Positions 45,551-54,044 of a stretch of 64,000 nt of DNA are shown one piece after another. Position 1 is the stretch's first letter, and each line of letters begins with the position of its first letter. A program made the position numbers and the translations under genes. The notes beneath the pieces are model-generated. The model worked only from the letters and a program-made list of their open reading frames with translations, searched no databases and was not told the origin of the DNA. The stretch is from Chryseobacterium taeanense (GTDB taxonomy: Bacteria; Bacteroidota; Bacteroidia; Flavobacteriales; Weeksellaceae), in assembly GCF_900099685.1 (NCBI RefSeq), contig NZ_FNDW01000002.1:372001-436000 (forward strand), in the 5' to 3' direction.

Positions 45551-46828
45551 ATGAAAAAGCATATCGTTATCGTCGGTGGAGGATTCGCCGGCATCAATCT
45601 TATTAAATCGCTGGTCAACGACAACCGTTTCAGAATTACACTTGTCGATAAAAACAATTATCATTTTTTTCCCCCGCTTATTTATCAGGTAGCCACTTCA
45701 TTCATTGAAGCCTCCAACATTAGTTACCCTTTCCGTAAAATGATTTCCAATTATAAAAATGTCAATTTTCATATGAGCAGTCTGGTAAAAGTAGATCATG
45801 AGCATAATATTCTTGAAACGGATAATGGCATTGTAAAATACGATTATCTTGTATTGGCGCTCGGTACAGAATCTAATTTTTTCGGAATGGAAAATGTGAA
45901 AAATTGTGCCTTACCAATGAAAACAATAGACGAGGCACTCTATCTCAGGAATTATATGTTGCTTACGCTTGAAGAAGCAGCAAGAAATAGAAACATAAAA
46001 GCAGCACAGAAACTACAGAATATTGTGATTGCAGGCGGTGGCCCAACCGGTGTGGAACTTGCAGGGATGATCGCAGAAATGGGAAGCTATATCGCAGAGA
46101 AAGAATATCCGGAAATCAAATTGCACCTTTCCAGTATTTATCTTATTGATGCACTTCCTACTCTTTTATCGCCTATGAGTAAAATGGCTCAGGAAGCTGC
46201 TTATGAAAAACTTACGAAATTGGGAGTGAAAATAATCCTCAACGTAGCTGTAAAAGATTATGTGGACGGAAAAGTAATGCTCGCCGACGGAAAGACCATA
46301 GAAACAGAAACCCTGATCTGGACATCCGGTGTTATCGGGCGTGAAGTTCCGGGGATTCCGCAGGAAAGCATCGGCAAAGGCAGAAGGATTCTGGTAGATG
46401 CATATAATAAAGTAAACGGTACTGCGAATATTTATGCCTTGGGCGATATCTCGTTACAGCTTACGGAGGAAAAATATCCGAAAGGACACCCTCAGCTGGC
46501 ACAGGTGGCTATTCAGCATGCGAAGAATTTAGGAAAGAATTTTAAAAGAATGGAAGATAAAAAAGCGCTTATCCCATTTGAATATAATGATAAGGGAAGC
46601 ATGGCGATTATCTCAAAATTTAATGCGGTGGTCGATTTGCCGAAGTTTTCGTTCAAAGGATTTCTGGCATGGCTCACCTGGCTTTTTATTCATATCATTC
46701 CGCTTGTAAGTTTTAGCAATAAAGTACGTCTGGCGTTCAATTGGTTGCGGCTATTCATTACCAATAATCCTTCGATCAGGTTAATTTTAAGGCCAAAAAA
46801 AGATACCAGTGGACATTCTAAATTTTAA
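45551..46828 (+). CDS. Type II NADH dehydrogenase-like flavoprotein
   Basis: The 425-residue FAD protein is of the NDH-2 group: FAD fold VIVGGGFAGINLIK (5-18), NAD fold IAGGGPTGVELAGM (about 160-173), and NIYALGDI near the C-terminal third. A hydrophobic C-terminal stretch (about 368-395) would attach it to the membrane, as in NDH-2. It passes electrons from NADH to quinone without pumping protons. The CLC gene starts 66 bases downstream on the same strand. Confidence 0.9.
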   Translation: MKKHIVIVGGGFAGINLIKSLVNDNRFRITLVDKNNYHFFPPLIYQVATSFIEASNISYPFRKMISNYKNVNFHMSSLVKVDHEHNILETDNGIVKYDYLVLALGTESNFFGMENVKNCALPMKTIDEALYLRNYMLLTLEEAARNRNIKAAQKLQNIVIAGGGPTGVELAGMIAEMGSYIAEKEYPEIKLHLSSIYLIDALPTLLSPMSKMAQEAAYEKLTKLGVKIILNVAVKDYVDGKVMLADGKTIETETLIWTSGVIGREVPGIPQESIGKGRRILVDAYNKVNGTANIYALGDISLQLTEEKYPKGHPQLAQVAIQHAKNLGKNFKRMEDKKALIPFEYNDKGSMAIISKFNAVVDLPKFSFKGFLAWLTWLFIHIIPLVSFSNKVRLAFNWLRLFITNNPSIRLILRPKKDTSGHSKF

Positions 46829-46894
46829 TATTCATGATATATTTCATAAATTTACGGCTCTGTAAATATTCTTTTACAGTATAAAATCTCAACA

Positions 46895-48739
46895 GTGAAT
46901 ATTCATCATAAGAAAAAGTATCTCAGCTTTCTGAAGTTCAAAAGAGACTTTCAAAAGTACGGACTGGAAAAAGCGCGCAGCTACGAGCTCATTCTTCATT
47001 GGCTGAACAACAGGCTAAGCAGAAATCAGTTCCTGGTACTTTCAGGAATTCTTGTAGGCTGTACCGCAGGGCTGGCCGGTGTTTTGCTAAAGTCGTTGGT
47101 TCATAGCATTCATCATTTTATTACAACAAAAGTTCATTTTGAGTATCAGATATTGTTTTATGTTGTGTTCCCTTTTCTTGGTATTGTTTTAACGACGAGT
47201 ATTGTTTTAACGATATTTAAAGGTCAGGACAGAAAAGGAATTGGTGTTATTTTATACGAGATTGCACAAAATTCGAGCATTGTTTCTTCGGTAAAGATGT
47301 ATTCACAGATCGTTCAGAGTGCAGTGACCGTTGGTTTGGGAGGTTCTGCCGGTCTTGAAAGCCCGATTGCCGTTACAGGAGCTGCGATAGGATCAAATTT
47401 TGCCCAGACGTACCGTTTAAGCTATAAAGAACGTACGCTTTTACTTGCCGCAGGTGCTACTGCCGGTATTGCCTCTGCATTCAATGCACCGATTGCCGGA
47501 ATCATGTTTGCATTTGAAATACTTCTCACAGGAGTTGTCTTTACAGACTTTATTCCTCTTGTTGTAGCGGCTGTGTGTGGGAGTTTACTTTCCAGGATTC
47601 TGTTACAGGAAGATGTTCTTTTCAGGTTTTACACCAGAGAGGCGTTTAATTACAGGAATGTTCCTTATTATCTCATTTTAGGGATTGTAACAGGTCTTTA
47701 TGCACGATATTTTGTCATTATTTCGCAAAAGGTAGAGCATTTTATTAAGACCTTAAAGATGTCAAGGCTTAGAAAGGCAATGTTCGGAGGAGCAGTTTTA
47801 TCGCTGCTATGTGTTCTTTTCCCACCTTTGTTTGGAGAAGGATATGAAACAGTGAAAGCTTTTACAAATGGCGATGTGCACAGAATTATAGAAAACAGCC
47901 TTTTCCGATACTTTGAAATTGGGAATTTTACAATTATTATTTTCCTGATTCTTGTACTTCTGTTAAAAGTTTTTGCAACGTCATTTACGATTTTCAGTGG
48001 TGGAAACGGAGGTAATTTTGCTCCTTCTCTTTTTGCAGGAGGTACGGTTGGTTATCTTTTTGCAATTATTTGCCAACAGATCGGTTTTCCGGAAGTGCCA
48101 GTTACCAATCTTGTTCTGGTAGGAATGGCAGGAGCCATGAGCGGTGTAATGTATGCTCCGCTGACGGCTATTTTCCTTATTGCTGAATCCAGCTTCGGAT
48201 ACGATCTTTTTATTCCGTTGATGATTGTCTCTATCATTTCTTATCTGATTGCAAAATGGTTTTCTCCTATTTCCCCTGAGCTTAAATCTCTTGCGGATCA
48301 GGGGAAAATTTTCACCAATAAACATGATAAAAATATATTATTCTCGTTAAGAACCGAAGATTTCATTGACCAGTATTCTCAGGCAATTAATGAAAATTCG
48401 CCGATCACAGAATTGTTTGAACTGGTAAAGAACGGAAACAAAAATATCTTTGCAGTAGTTAATAATGATAAAACATTACGGGGTATTCTGACTTTGGATG
48501 ATATCCGCCCGTATCTGTTTACCAACGACGAAGTTTCGGTTTCTGTGAGCCAGATCATGAAAACTCCTCCGGCAGTTATTCATCCTGAAGATCAGCCACT
48601 GGCAATTCTTCAGACTTTTGATGATACAGGTGTCTGGAATTTACCTGTCGTCGATACCCAAAACAGATTTATCGGCTTTATCTCAAAATCGACCATACTG
48701 ATGAGCTACCGCCAAATCTTAAAAGGATATTCTGAATAA
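46895..48739 (+). CDS. CLC-family chloride channel/transporter with CBS domains
   Basis: The 614-residue membrane protein begins with GTG at 46895. The CLC core (about 35-450) has SAGLESP (the GKEGP equivalent, with gating Glu), AFNAPIAGIMFAFE and GGNFAPSLFAGG. The first ion-site motif (GSGIP in E. coli ClC) reads KGIGVIL here, so anion specificity may differ. Two CBS domains follow (about 485-610; ILTLDDIRPYL, AVIHPEDQPLAIL). CLC proteins move chloride, or exchange it for protons; which one is open. Confidence 0.9.
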   Translation: MNIHHKKKYLSFLKFKRDFQKYGLEKARSYELILHWLNNRLSRNQFLVLSGILVGCTAGLAGVLLKSLVHSIHHFITTKVHFEYQILFYVVFPFLGIVLTTSIVLTIFKGQDRKGIGVILYEIAQNSSIVSSVKMYSQIVQSAVTVGLGGSAGLESPIAVTGAAIGSNFAQTYRLSYKERTLLLAAGATAGIASAFNAPIAGIMFAFEILLTGVVFTDFIPLVVAAVCGSLLSRILLQEDVLFRFYTREAFNYRNVPYYLILGIVTGLYARYFVIISQKVEHFIKTLKMSRLRKAMFGGAVLSLLCVLFPPLFGEGYETVKAFTNGDVHRIIENSLFRYFEIGNFTIIIFLILVLLLKVFATSFTIFSGGNGGNFAPSLFAGGTVGYLFAIICQQIGFPEVPVTNLVLVGMAGAMSGVMYAPLTAIFLIAESSFGYDLFIPLMIVSIISYLIAKWFSPISPELKSLADQGKIFTNKHDKNILFSLRTEDFIDQYSQAINENSPITELFELVKNGNKNIFAVVNNDKTLRGILTLDDIRPYLFTNDEVSVSVSQIMKTPPAVIHPEDQPLAILQTFDDTGVWNLPVVDTQNRFIGFISKSTILMSYRQILKGYSE

Positions 48740-48769
48740 TTAATTTAATTTAATTTACATCAATAAAAA

Positions 48770-48802
48770 AAGATCAGCAACCGATTTTGCTGATCTTTGT
48801 AT
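48770..48802. terminator. Bidirectional terminator after CLC gene
   Basis: AAGATCAGCA (48770-48779) and TGCTGATCTT (48788-48797) pair perfectly. It separates the CLC gene from the convergent anti-sigma gene. Confidence 0.85.
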
Positions 48803-48822
48803 TTTAGCGTAACATGCTGCGA

Positions 48823-49632
48823 TTATATTTCGCCCATAACGTACATATTTTCCATAGTTGGAACCGGGCTTCCTCCCTGTTTCTCAAGCGTTATGGCAAA
48901 TGCCTGTGCTTTCGGGATGTTGGCAAGAGCAACTTTGCTGTCCTTTTCTTCGGAATACATTCCTGCGTTCACTGGTTTTCCGTCTTCAATAGCCCATAGC
49001 TGGTATTGCATTCCCTGAGGAGCTTTCGGAAGGCTTTCTGCATTAAGATAAACCTCTTTTGTTTTGGTATCCCAAAATACCATGGCTTTGGAATCTGAGT
49101 GTTTTTCCACGCCTTTCAGCATGACCATTTTCATATCAGGATTAGAAATCATTTCCATTTTCTGATTCATTTTCAGCATAGCAAGATCTTGATTTTTCTT
49201 TTCAGTTTCCATTTGGGCGATTTCCTGCCTTGTTTTTGTCTGCTCATTCATCCAGAAAATATTTCCTGCAACGCTGATTAGAAATAAGACTGATGCAGCC
49301 GCGGCATACACTTTCCAGTTACTGGTTCTCTGAATTCTTATTTCTTCCTGAGGTTCTGCGGCGGGAATATCTACAGAAACGACAGGTGCGACCTCTTGAG
49401 GAGTCTGTTCCTGCTGAATTTTGTTCCAGATCTTTGTTCTGAGATCGTCTGGAGGTATTACAGCCTGTGCTGTAGCAAGGTCTTCCAAAGTTTTCTGTGC
49501 TTCTTCAAAAGCTTCTCTTACTTCAGCATTATTCTTCATCACACACTCCAAAATACCTGCTTCGTCGGGTGAAGCAAGACCTAGAATATAAGATTCTATA
49601 ATTCCGGATGATATGTATTCTTTAGTGTTCAA
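48823..49632 (-). CDS. Anti-sigma factor, RskA type
   Basis: The 269-residue inner-membrane protein has a cytosolic N-terminal domain (about 1-75; YILGLASPDEAGILE), a linker, one transmembrane helix (about 104-126; AAASVLFLISVAGNIFW), a short coiled coil, and the periplasmic anti-sigma-K domain (about 160-269; GMQYQLWAIEDGKPVNAGMY). It is downstream of its ECF sigma with a 1-base gap. It would release sigma when cleaved or when its periplasmic part senses stress. Confidence 0.92.
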   Translation of the reverse strand: MNTKEYISSGIIESYILGLASPDEAGILECVMKNNAEVREAFEEAQKTLEDLATAQAVIPPDDLRTKIWNKIQQEQTPQEVAPVVSVDIPAAEPQEEIRIQRTSNWKVYAAAASVLFLISVAGNIFWMNEQTKTRQEIAQMETEKKNQDLAMLKMNQKMEMISNPDMKMVMLKGVEKHSDSKAMVFWDTKTKEVYLNAESLPKAPQGMQYQLWAIEDGKPVNAGMYSEEKDSKVALANIPKAQAFAITLEKQGGSPVPTMENMYVMGEI

Positions 49633-49633
49633 T

Positions 49634-50248
49634 TTATTGATAATCTTTTAGCAAATCTTTTAATTTCATCAATGCATTCCGCATTTTTGTCTTTACCGTT
49701 CCCAGGGGTATCTTCAGTTTTTCCGATATTTCGTTTTGAGTAAACCCCTGATAATAAGCCAGATTGATGAGTTCTTTTTTATCACTTTCCAGACTTTCCA
49801 GCACATTATTAAATCCGATAAAATCAGATGGGTCGTTTGTTGTGGAAAGTTCTGCAGAGTTATATACGAAATCGGGTAACGATTGGTTTTTAAGCTCGTT
49901 CTGAAAGCTTTTAGACTTTAAATAATCTATAGCTGTGTTTCTGGCAATATTAATCATCCAGGTATAGAACCGCCCTTTTGATGAATCATATTGTTGAATG
50001 GAATTCCAGATTTTAACAAAAACATCCTGAATAATCTCTTCAGTGTAATCTTTGGATTGAACGATTCGAAGAATGACACCATAGAGTGCACCGGAATAAT
50101 GGTCATACAAATAATGAAAACCATTTTCGTTTTTCTCTTTTAGTAAAACGATTAGTTGCTCTTCCGAATACTGTGTCTTAATAATTGATATTTTTCTTTC
50201 CAAATGTAATAAAATAAAACTGATAATAAGCAATACCTGCACCATCAT
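49634..50248 (-). CDS. ECF sigma factor, SigK/RskA-associated
   Basis: Region 2 (about 40-110; LYGVILRIVQSKDYTEEIIQ, FVKIWNSI) and region 4 (about 145-200; KKELINLAYYQGFTQNEISE) are clear. The first 20 residues (MMVQVLLIISFILLHLERK) are hydrophobic and atypical for a sigma factor; translation may instead start at a non-ATG codon near KTQYSEEQ, giving about 180 residues, the usual length. It is co-transcribed with the anti-sigma gene and divergent from a fasciclin gene 230 bases away. Confidence 0.92.
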   Translation of the reverse strand: MMVQVLLIISFILLHLERKISIIKTQYSEEQLIVLLKEKNENGFHYLYDHYSGALYGVILRIVQSKDYTEEIIQDVFVKIWNSIQQYDSSKGRFYTWMINIARNTAIDYLKSKSFQNELKNQSLPDFVYNSAELSTTNDPSDFIGFNNVLESLESDKKELINLAYYQGFTQNEISEKLKIPLGTVKTKMRNALMKLKDLLKDYQ

Positions 50249-50478
50249 TTAAAATCTCAATAAAATTAATCAAGTGTTTAATAATCTTTAAGATAAATAT
50301 GCAATCCTTTAAAATTTAATAATCAGATGTATTTGCTTTTGAGTTTAACATAAAAATATTTCGCTGATTATTAATTGGTTATGATTTATTTCAAAAAAAA
50401 TAAAACTAAACTAAGAATGCTCTCGTAAATGAATTTAGAAACAAATTCAAATACATATTAACTTAAAAAATCAAAAAA

Positions 50479-51048
50479 ATGAACACTAGATCAAAAATTG
50501 CAGTTTTTAGTATGGTCGCTTTATCATTTGCATTCAGTGGTAAAATATCTGCCCAAATGATGAAAGAGAAAACAGTTATGGTCGGCGGAGCGCCAATGTA
50601 TCCCTCTAAAAACATCATTGAAAATGCCGTAAATTCTAAAGATCATAAAACTTTAGTTGCCGCAGTAAAAGCAGCAGGATTAGTTGAAACTTTACAGGGA
50701 GCAGGACCGTTTACCGTATTGGCTCCTACAGACGCAGCTTTCGCCAAACTTCCGAAAGGCACAGTGGAAAACCTCGTGAAGCCTGAAAACAAAGCTATGC
50801 TTACAAAAATCCTTACCTATCATGTTTTACCGGGAAGATATAATGCTAAGCAAATCTGGGCAGCCGTAAAAGCAGGAAATGGAAAAAGTATGATGAAAAC
50901 AGTAGAAGGTGAACAACTTACATTTTGGACTAAAGGAAAAAATCTATATGTAAGAGACGCTAAAGGAAACGATGCAAAAGTTACCATAGCAGATGTTAAC
51001 CAATCAAACGGAGTGATTCATGTTATAGATACGGTTTTAATGCCGTAG
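50479..51048 (+). CDS. Fasciclin-domain secreted protein
   Basis: The 189-residue exported protein has a signal peptide (about 1-25, ending KISAQ) and a single FAS1 domain (about 45-189; GPFTVLAPTDAAFAKLPKG, LTKILTYHVLPGRY, NGVIHVIDTVLMP). FAS1 proteins mediate surface adhesion. The genes beside it (ECF sigma and RskA anti-sigma) suggest it is a target of that sigma factor, as in the mycobacterial SigK/RskA system with MPT70/MPT83. It has its own terminator. Confidence 0.93.
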   Translation: MNTRSKIAVFSMVALSFAFSGKISAQMMKEKTVMVGGAPMYPSKNIIENAVNSKDHKTLVAAVKAAGLVETLQGAGPFTVLAPTDAAFAKLPKGTVENLVKPENKAMLTKILTYHVLPGRYNAKQIWAAVKAGNGKSMMKTVEGEQLTFWTKGKNLYVRDAKGNDAKVTIADVNQSNGVIHVIDTVLMP

Positions 51049-51063
51049 TGGTGTGTTAGTTGA

Positions 51064-51092
51064 AACAGCATAATTTTTATGCTGTTTTTTTT
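51064..51092 (+). terminator. Terminator after fasciclin gene
   Basis: AACAGCATAA (51064-51073) pairs with TTATGCTGTT (51077-51086), perfect 10-bp stem, followed by TTTTTT. Confidence 0.9.
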
Positions 51093-51136
51093 CTCTCCCT
51101 ATCATTATAAACAATAACACTTAAACAAATAATATT

Positions 51137-51844
51137 ATGAAAAAAACTATTAATGTTTCTAATCAAGGTGCTACCCTTGATACAGGCAGAAGAAATTTTT
51201 TGAAGCTGAGTGGTGTTGGTCTTGCAATGGCCGGACTGACCTTGATCGGCTGTGACGACAATGAATTCGACTTTATGGAATCCAGCGTTTTTGATCTCGG
51301 GAAAGGAGATGTTGGCGTTTTGAACTATGCTTATGCACTTGAACAACTGGAAGCTGATTTTTATACCAAAGTGGTCAATAATTTTTACTCCGGGATTTCA
51401 AATGCTGAAAAAGAAATTTTTACAGATCTTTATCATCATGAAGTCATTCACAGAGATTTCTTTAAAGCGGCAATCAGCGGGGTAACATCTAATGTTCTGC
51501 CCACCTTGGAGTTTCAATATCCGAATGTAAATTTTAACGACAGAAATTCTGTTCTGGCTACGGCAAAAGCACTGGAAGATACCGGAGTAGCAGCGTATAA
51601 CGGTGCCGGAAAATACATTACCAATGCAGATTACCTCGTGATTGCCGGGAAAATTGTTTCCGTGGAAGCAAGGCATGCTTCAGCAATCAGGAATCTTATC
51701 AACCCTAGCAGTGCTGCATTCTCCGGAGACGATGTTATTGATGCCAATGGATTGGATCTGGCAAAAGAGCCTAAAGATATTGTAATGGCAGCCGGAGGAT
51801 TTATAAAAACACCTTTCACATGGAAAGAACAGGGAATCGGTTAA
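51137..51844 (+). CDS. Ferritin-like domain lipoprotein, Tat type
   Basis: The 235-residue protein has the twin-arginine motif RRNFLKLSG followed by a hydrophobic stretch and lipobox LIGC, so it is a Tat-exported lipoprotein. The mature part is a Ferritin_2-type helical bundle. Diiron ligands are suggested by LEADFY, EVIH (E-x-x-H) and EARH (E-x-x-H). The paralogous gene begins 25 bases downstream. Roles in iron or oxidant handling are plausible but unproven for this family. Confidence 0.88.
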   Translation: MKKTINVSNQGATLDTGRRNFLKLSGVGLAMAGLTLIGCDDNEFDFMESSVFDLGKGDVGVLNYAYALEQLEADFYTKVVNNFYSGISNAEKEIFTDLYHHEVIHRDFFKAAISGVTSNVLPTLEFQYPNVNFNDRNSVLATAKALEDTGVAAYNGAGKYITNADYLVIAGKIVSVEARHASAIRNLINPSSAAFSGDDVIDANGLDLAKEPKDIVMAAGGFIKTPFTWKEQGIG

Positions 51845-51869
51845 TTTACTCACTTCAAAAATTTACATT

Positions 51870-52676
51870 ATGAACATTCTTAAACTATTAGATAAGCTTT
51901 CTGACGATAAATTCTTCACTACAGAAACATCAAGATTAGACACTCTTACTGGTATTTCCAGATTCGGAAAAAAAGCAGCCATCGCTTCCCTTCCATTGGG
52001 ATTAGGAGCATTCATGAGTACTCCTGCAAAGGCAGCTTCGTTAAAAAACGATAATACATTCAAAAGCACTTTAACTGATGCATTGCAACTTGCTTTGGTT
52101 CTGGAATATCTTGAAGATGAATATTATGCAATAGGCCTTTCTACCGCCGGACTGATTCCTAATGCAGACCGTACGGTTTTTATGCAAATTTCAAAGCATG
52201 AGTCGGCTCACGTTACCTTTTTGAAAAGCACTTTAAATTCATTGGGAGTAGCTCCCGGAACGAAGCCTACATTTGATTTTACGGCAGGAGGTAATTTTAT
52301 GCCATTCAGTGATTATAATCAGTTCCTGGTTTTGGCTCAGGCATTTGAAGACACCGGAGTTCGCGCATACAAAGGGCAGGCAGGGAATGTAATGTCAAAC
52401 AAAACAGTCTTACAGGCAGCTTTACAGATTCATTCTGTGGAGGCAAGACATGCATCGCAGGTAAGAAGAATGAGAGCTAATAAAGGTTGGATAGAATTGG
52501 CAGACGGAGGAAATATGCCTTCTGCGACTAATCCTGTCTATGCAGGAGAAGGAAATACTAATCAGGCTGGCTTCAATACAGCAGCTGCTTTCGGAGCTGC
52601 GGCAGGTTCGGCGGCATATGATGAGATTTTAACGGGAAGTGAAGCCCAGACAATTGCTTCTTTGTTTATTGTTTAA
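51870..52676 (+). CDS. Ferritin-like domain protein, exported
   Basis: The 268-residue paralogue of the previous gene has a signal-like segment further in (about 27-55; RFGKKAAIASLPLGLGAFM). Its Ferritin_2 bundle has LEYLEDEYY, HESAH (E-x-x-H) and EARHASQ (E-x-x-H). The C-terminal part is Ala/Gly-rich. Co-transcribed with the upstream copy; the pair may form a heteromer. A terminator follows. Confidence 0.87.
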   Translation: MNILKLLDKLSDDKFFTTETSRLDTLTGISRFGKKAAIASLPLGLGAFMSTPAKAASLKNDNTFKSTLTDALQLALVLEYLEDEYYAIGLSTAGLIPNADRTVFMQISKHESAHVTFLKSTLNSLGVAPGTKPTFDFTAGGNFMPFSDYNQFLVLAQAFEDTGVRAYKGQAGNVMSNKTVLQAALQIHSVEARHASQVRRMRANKGWIELADGGNMPSATNPVYAGEGNTNQAGFNTAAAFGAAAGSAAYDEILTGSEAQTIASLFIV

Positions 52677-52699
52677 ATAAAATTCTTTTATTAGGTTTG

Positions 52700-52738
52700 A
52701 TCCCTTTCTATTTTTTTTGGAAAGGGATTTTTTTTAGG
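52700..52738 (+). terminator. Terminator of ferritin-like gene pair
   Basis: ATCCCTTTC (52700-52708) pairs with GAAAGGGAT (52720-52728), perfect, followed by a long T run. Confidence 0.9.
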
Positions 52739-52792
52739 ATAAAATGTTCAAACTAATTTTAAAAAACTTTAGATTAAAATTTAAAGAAAAAC

Positions 52793-52822
52793 AAAAAACT
52801 CCCTTTTATAATGGAGTTTTTT
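52793..52822. terminator. Second, bidirectional hairpin terminator
   Basis: AAAAAACTCC (52793-52802) pairs with GGAGTTTTTT (52813-52822). Confidence 0.7.
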
Positions 52823-52987
52823 GCCTTTTAAAACTTGAAAATACGGTGTAGTGTATGTGGTAAAAGTACAAAGTCTGGCATAGTTTATTTATGACTACGA
52901 TCATAATAGGTTATTTTAACTGAATTTTCAAATTTTGAATAAGTGATTTTAGGAGAAGTAGTTATGAAAATTTTGTAACTTTAATGT

Positions 52988-53137
52988 ATGAAAACAAAGA
53001 TATATTCTTCTGTCCTGAAAAAGAAATTACCAGACAAGGAAGAAATAAGAAAAACAGCGAAGTTCTTTGCTGTAAGTGTTTTAGCATTACTTGCAATCGG
53101 TTTTTTTACCACTTCACAGAAACTGAATGCAGGATAA
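52988..53137 (+). CDS. Small 49-residue membrane or exported protein
   Basis: ATG at 52988 opens a 49-codon frame. The product begins MKTKIYSSVLKKKLPDKEEI and has one hydrophobic helix (about 27-42; FAVSVLALLAIGFF) followed by TTSQKLNAG, which is probably a single-pass inner-membrane anchor or an uncleaved signal. No family is recognised. Confidence 0.5.
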   Translation: MKTKIYSSVLKKKLPDKEEIRKTAKFFAVSVLALLAIGFFTTSQKLNAG

Positions 53138-53180
53138 TTTTAAAAAGTTAAACTTTGCAGATAAGTTTGAGTTTTAAGTT

Positions 53181-53210
53181 TTGACAATTATATTATTTTG
53201 TATATATTTG
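53181..53210 (+). promoter_or_regulatory. Strong promoter facing a nearby terminator
   Basis: TTG (53181-53183), a 19-base spacer and TATATTTG (53203-53210) match the flavobacterial consensus exactly. The only thing downstream on this strand is a terminator 40 bases away. Confidence 0.7.
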
Positions 53211-53216
53211 TGAATC

Positions 53217-53275
53217 GAAATAATTTTTTTTCATCATTTGTGTTTTTTTAGGCTCCTCATCAGGAGCCTTTTGTT
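53217..53275 (+). ncRNA. Candidate short RNA of about 60 bases
   Basis: A full promoter ends at 53210 and a terminator hairpin ends near 53275, so any transcript would be about 60 bases and contain no usable reading frame. It could be an sRNA or a decoy start. Its 3' end runs up to the convergent DUF421 stop codon (53277-53279). Confidence 0.35.
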
Positions 53276-53278
53276 TTT
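53250..53278 (+). terminator. Plus-strand terminator
   Basis: AGGCTCCT (53250-53257) pairs with AGGAGCCT (53262-53269), loop CATC, followed by TTTTGTTTTT. On the minus strand it is followed by A residues, so it does not serve the DUF421 gene. Confidence 0.85.
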
Positions 53279-54026
53279 ATGTCACCCGTTTTCTGTTATT
53301 GGACGGTATCCATTCCTGCTTTTTGCACTTTGGGCAGTTGCCTGCGTCTCCAGGATTTTTTTCTTCAGTATATCCGCAGAACGTGCAGGAATAATGAGCT
53401 TTTTCTTTGATGATCTTTAATGAGTCTTGCAATGAGCCCGGCATAATCGGAAGCCCGTATTTTACTTTTTCATCTTCAAAATAAAAAACACTTATTTCCC
53501 CCGAAACTTCTTCAATTGCCTGCTCGATCTGGCCAAGCTGTGAAATCCCTCTAAGCCTGAGTTCTGCAAAAAATTCATCGCTTCCGAGATTTTCTTTTTT
53601 AAAGTTTTCAATAGAAAATTCTCCGTTTTCTATGAGACATATTGATTTCCCTTCCAGCAATGTTTCAAATTTTTTACTTTTTGCAATAAGAAACGTGATA
53701 ATTTTATAAATTAAAATAATCAGTACAAATACAAGAATTGAAGAAACAATTCCCACTTCCCTGTAAAACATGGGATCTCCCGCCGCTGAGCCCAGACCGA
53801 TAATAACTACGAGTTCGAAAAGCGAAAGTTGCTTTACTCCCCTCTTTCCCAGAATCCTGAGCCCGATAATAATTGTCAGAAACATGATGAATGTCCGTAA
53901 AGCAACCTCGAATAAAAATGACCATTCTTCCTGCCCCAGCAGAAGTTCTTTCCAGTCAAACTTTAAAAGAAATATGGATAACATATCTGAATTATTTTGT
54001 TCTTTAAAATTCAAATAATGAGCCAA
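53277..54026 (-). CDS. DUF421 membrane protein with C-terminal rubredoxin-like zinc ribbon
   Basis: The 249-residue protein has three transmembrane helices near the N-terminus (about 32-55, 60-80, 92-115) and a YetF-like DUF421 domain (about 120-205; SICLIENGEFSIENFKKENL). The unusual part is the C-terminal 40 residues: CTFCGYTEEKNPGDAGNCPKC, a rubredoxin-like four-Cys ribbon. An alternative start is the Met at 53984. It follows bioA by 18 bases on the same strand. Function is unknown. Confidence 0.85.
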   Translation of the reverse strand: MAHYLNFKEQNNSDMLSIFLLKFDWKELLLGQEEWSFLFEVALRTFIMFLTIIIGLRILGKRGVKQLSLFELVVIIGLGSAAGDPMFYREVGIVSSILVFVLIILIYKIITFLIAKSKKFETLLEGKSICLIENGEFSIENFKKENLGSDEFFAELRLRGISQLGQIEQAIEEVSGEISVFYFEDEKVKYGLPIMPGSLQDSLKIIKEKAHYSCTFCGYTEEKNPGDAGNCPKCKKQEWIPSNNRKRVT

Positions 54027-54044
54027 GGAATTTTATAAAATATT

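Larger units (their letters stand above)
52677..52987. other. Intergenic region with two terminators
   Basis: 311 bases with no convincing gene. It holds the terminator at 52700-52737 and a second hairpin at 52793-52822, then an AT-rich leader for the 49-residue gene. A 35-codon frame crossing the second hairpin is judged spurious. Confidence 0.6.

Noticed and set aside
50302-50307. CAATCC as a SigK-type -35 element for the fasciclin gene
   Set aside because: It resembles the mycobacterial CCATCC, but there is no matching -10 and it lies 170 bases from the start codon.
52743-52850. 35-codon open frame after the ferritin-like genes
   Set aside because: It spans a perfect terminator-like hairpin (52793-52822) and has no ribosome site or family.
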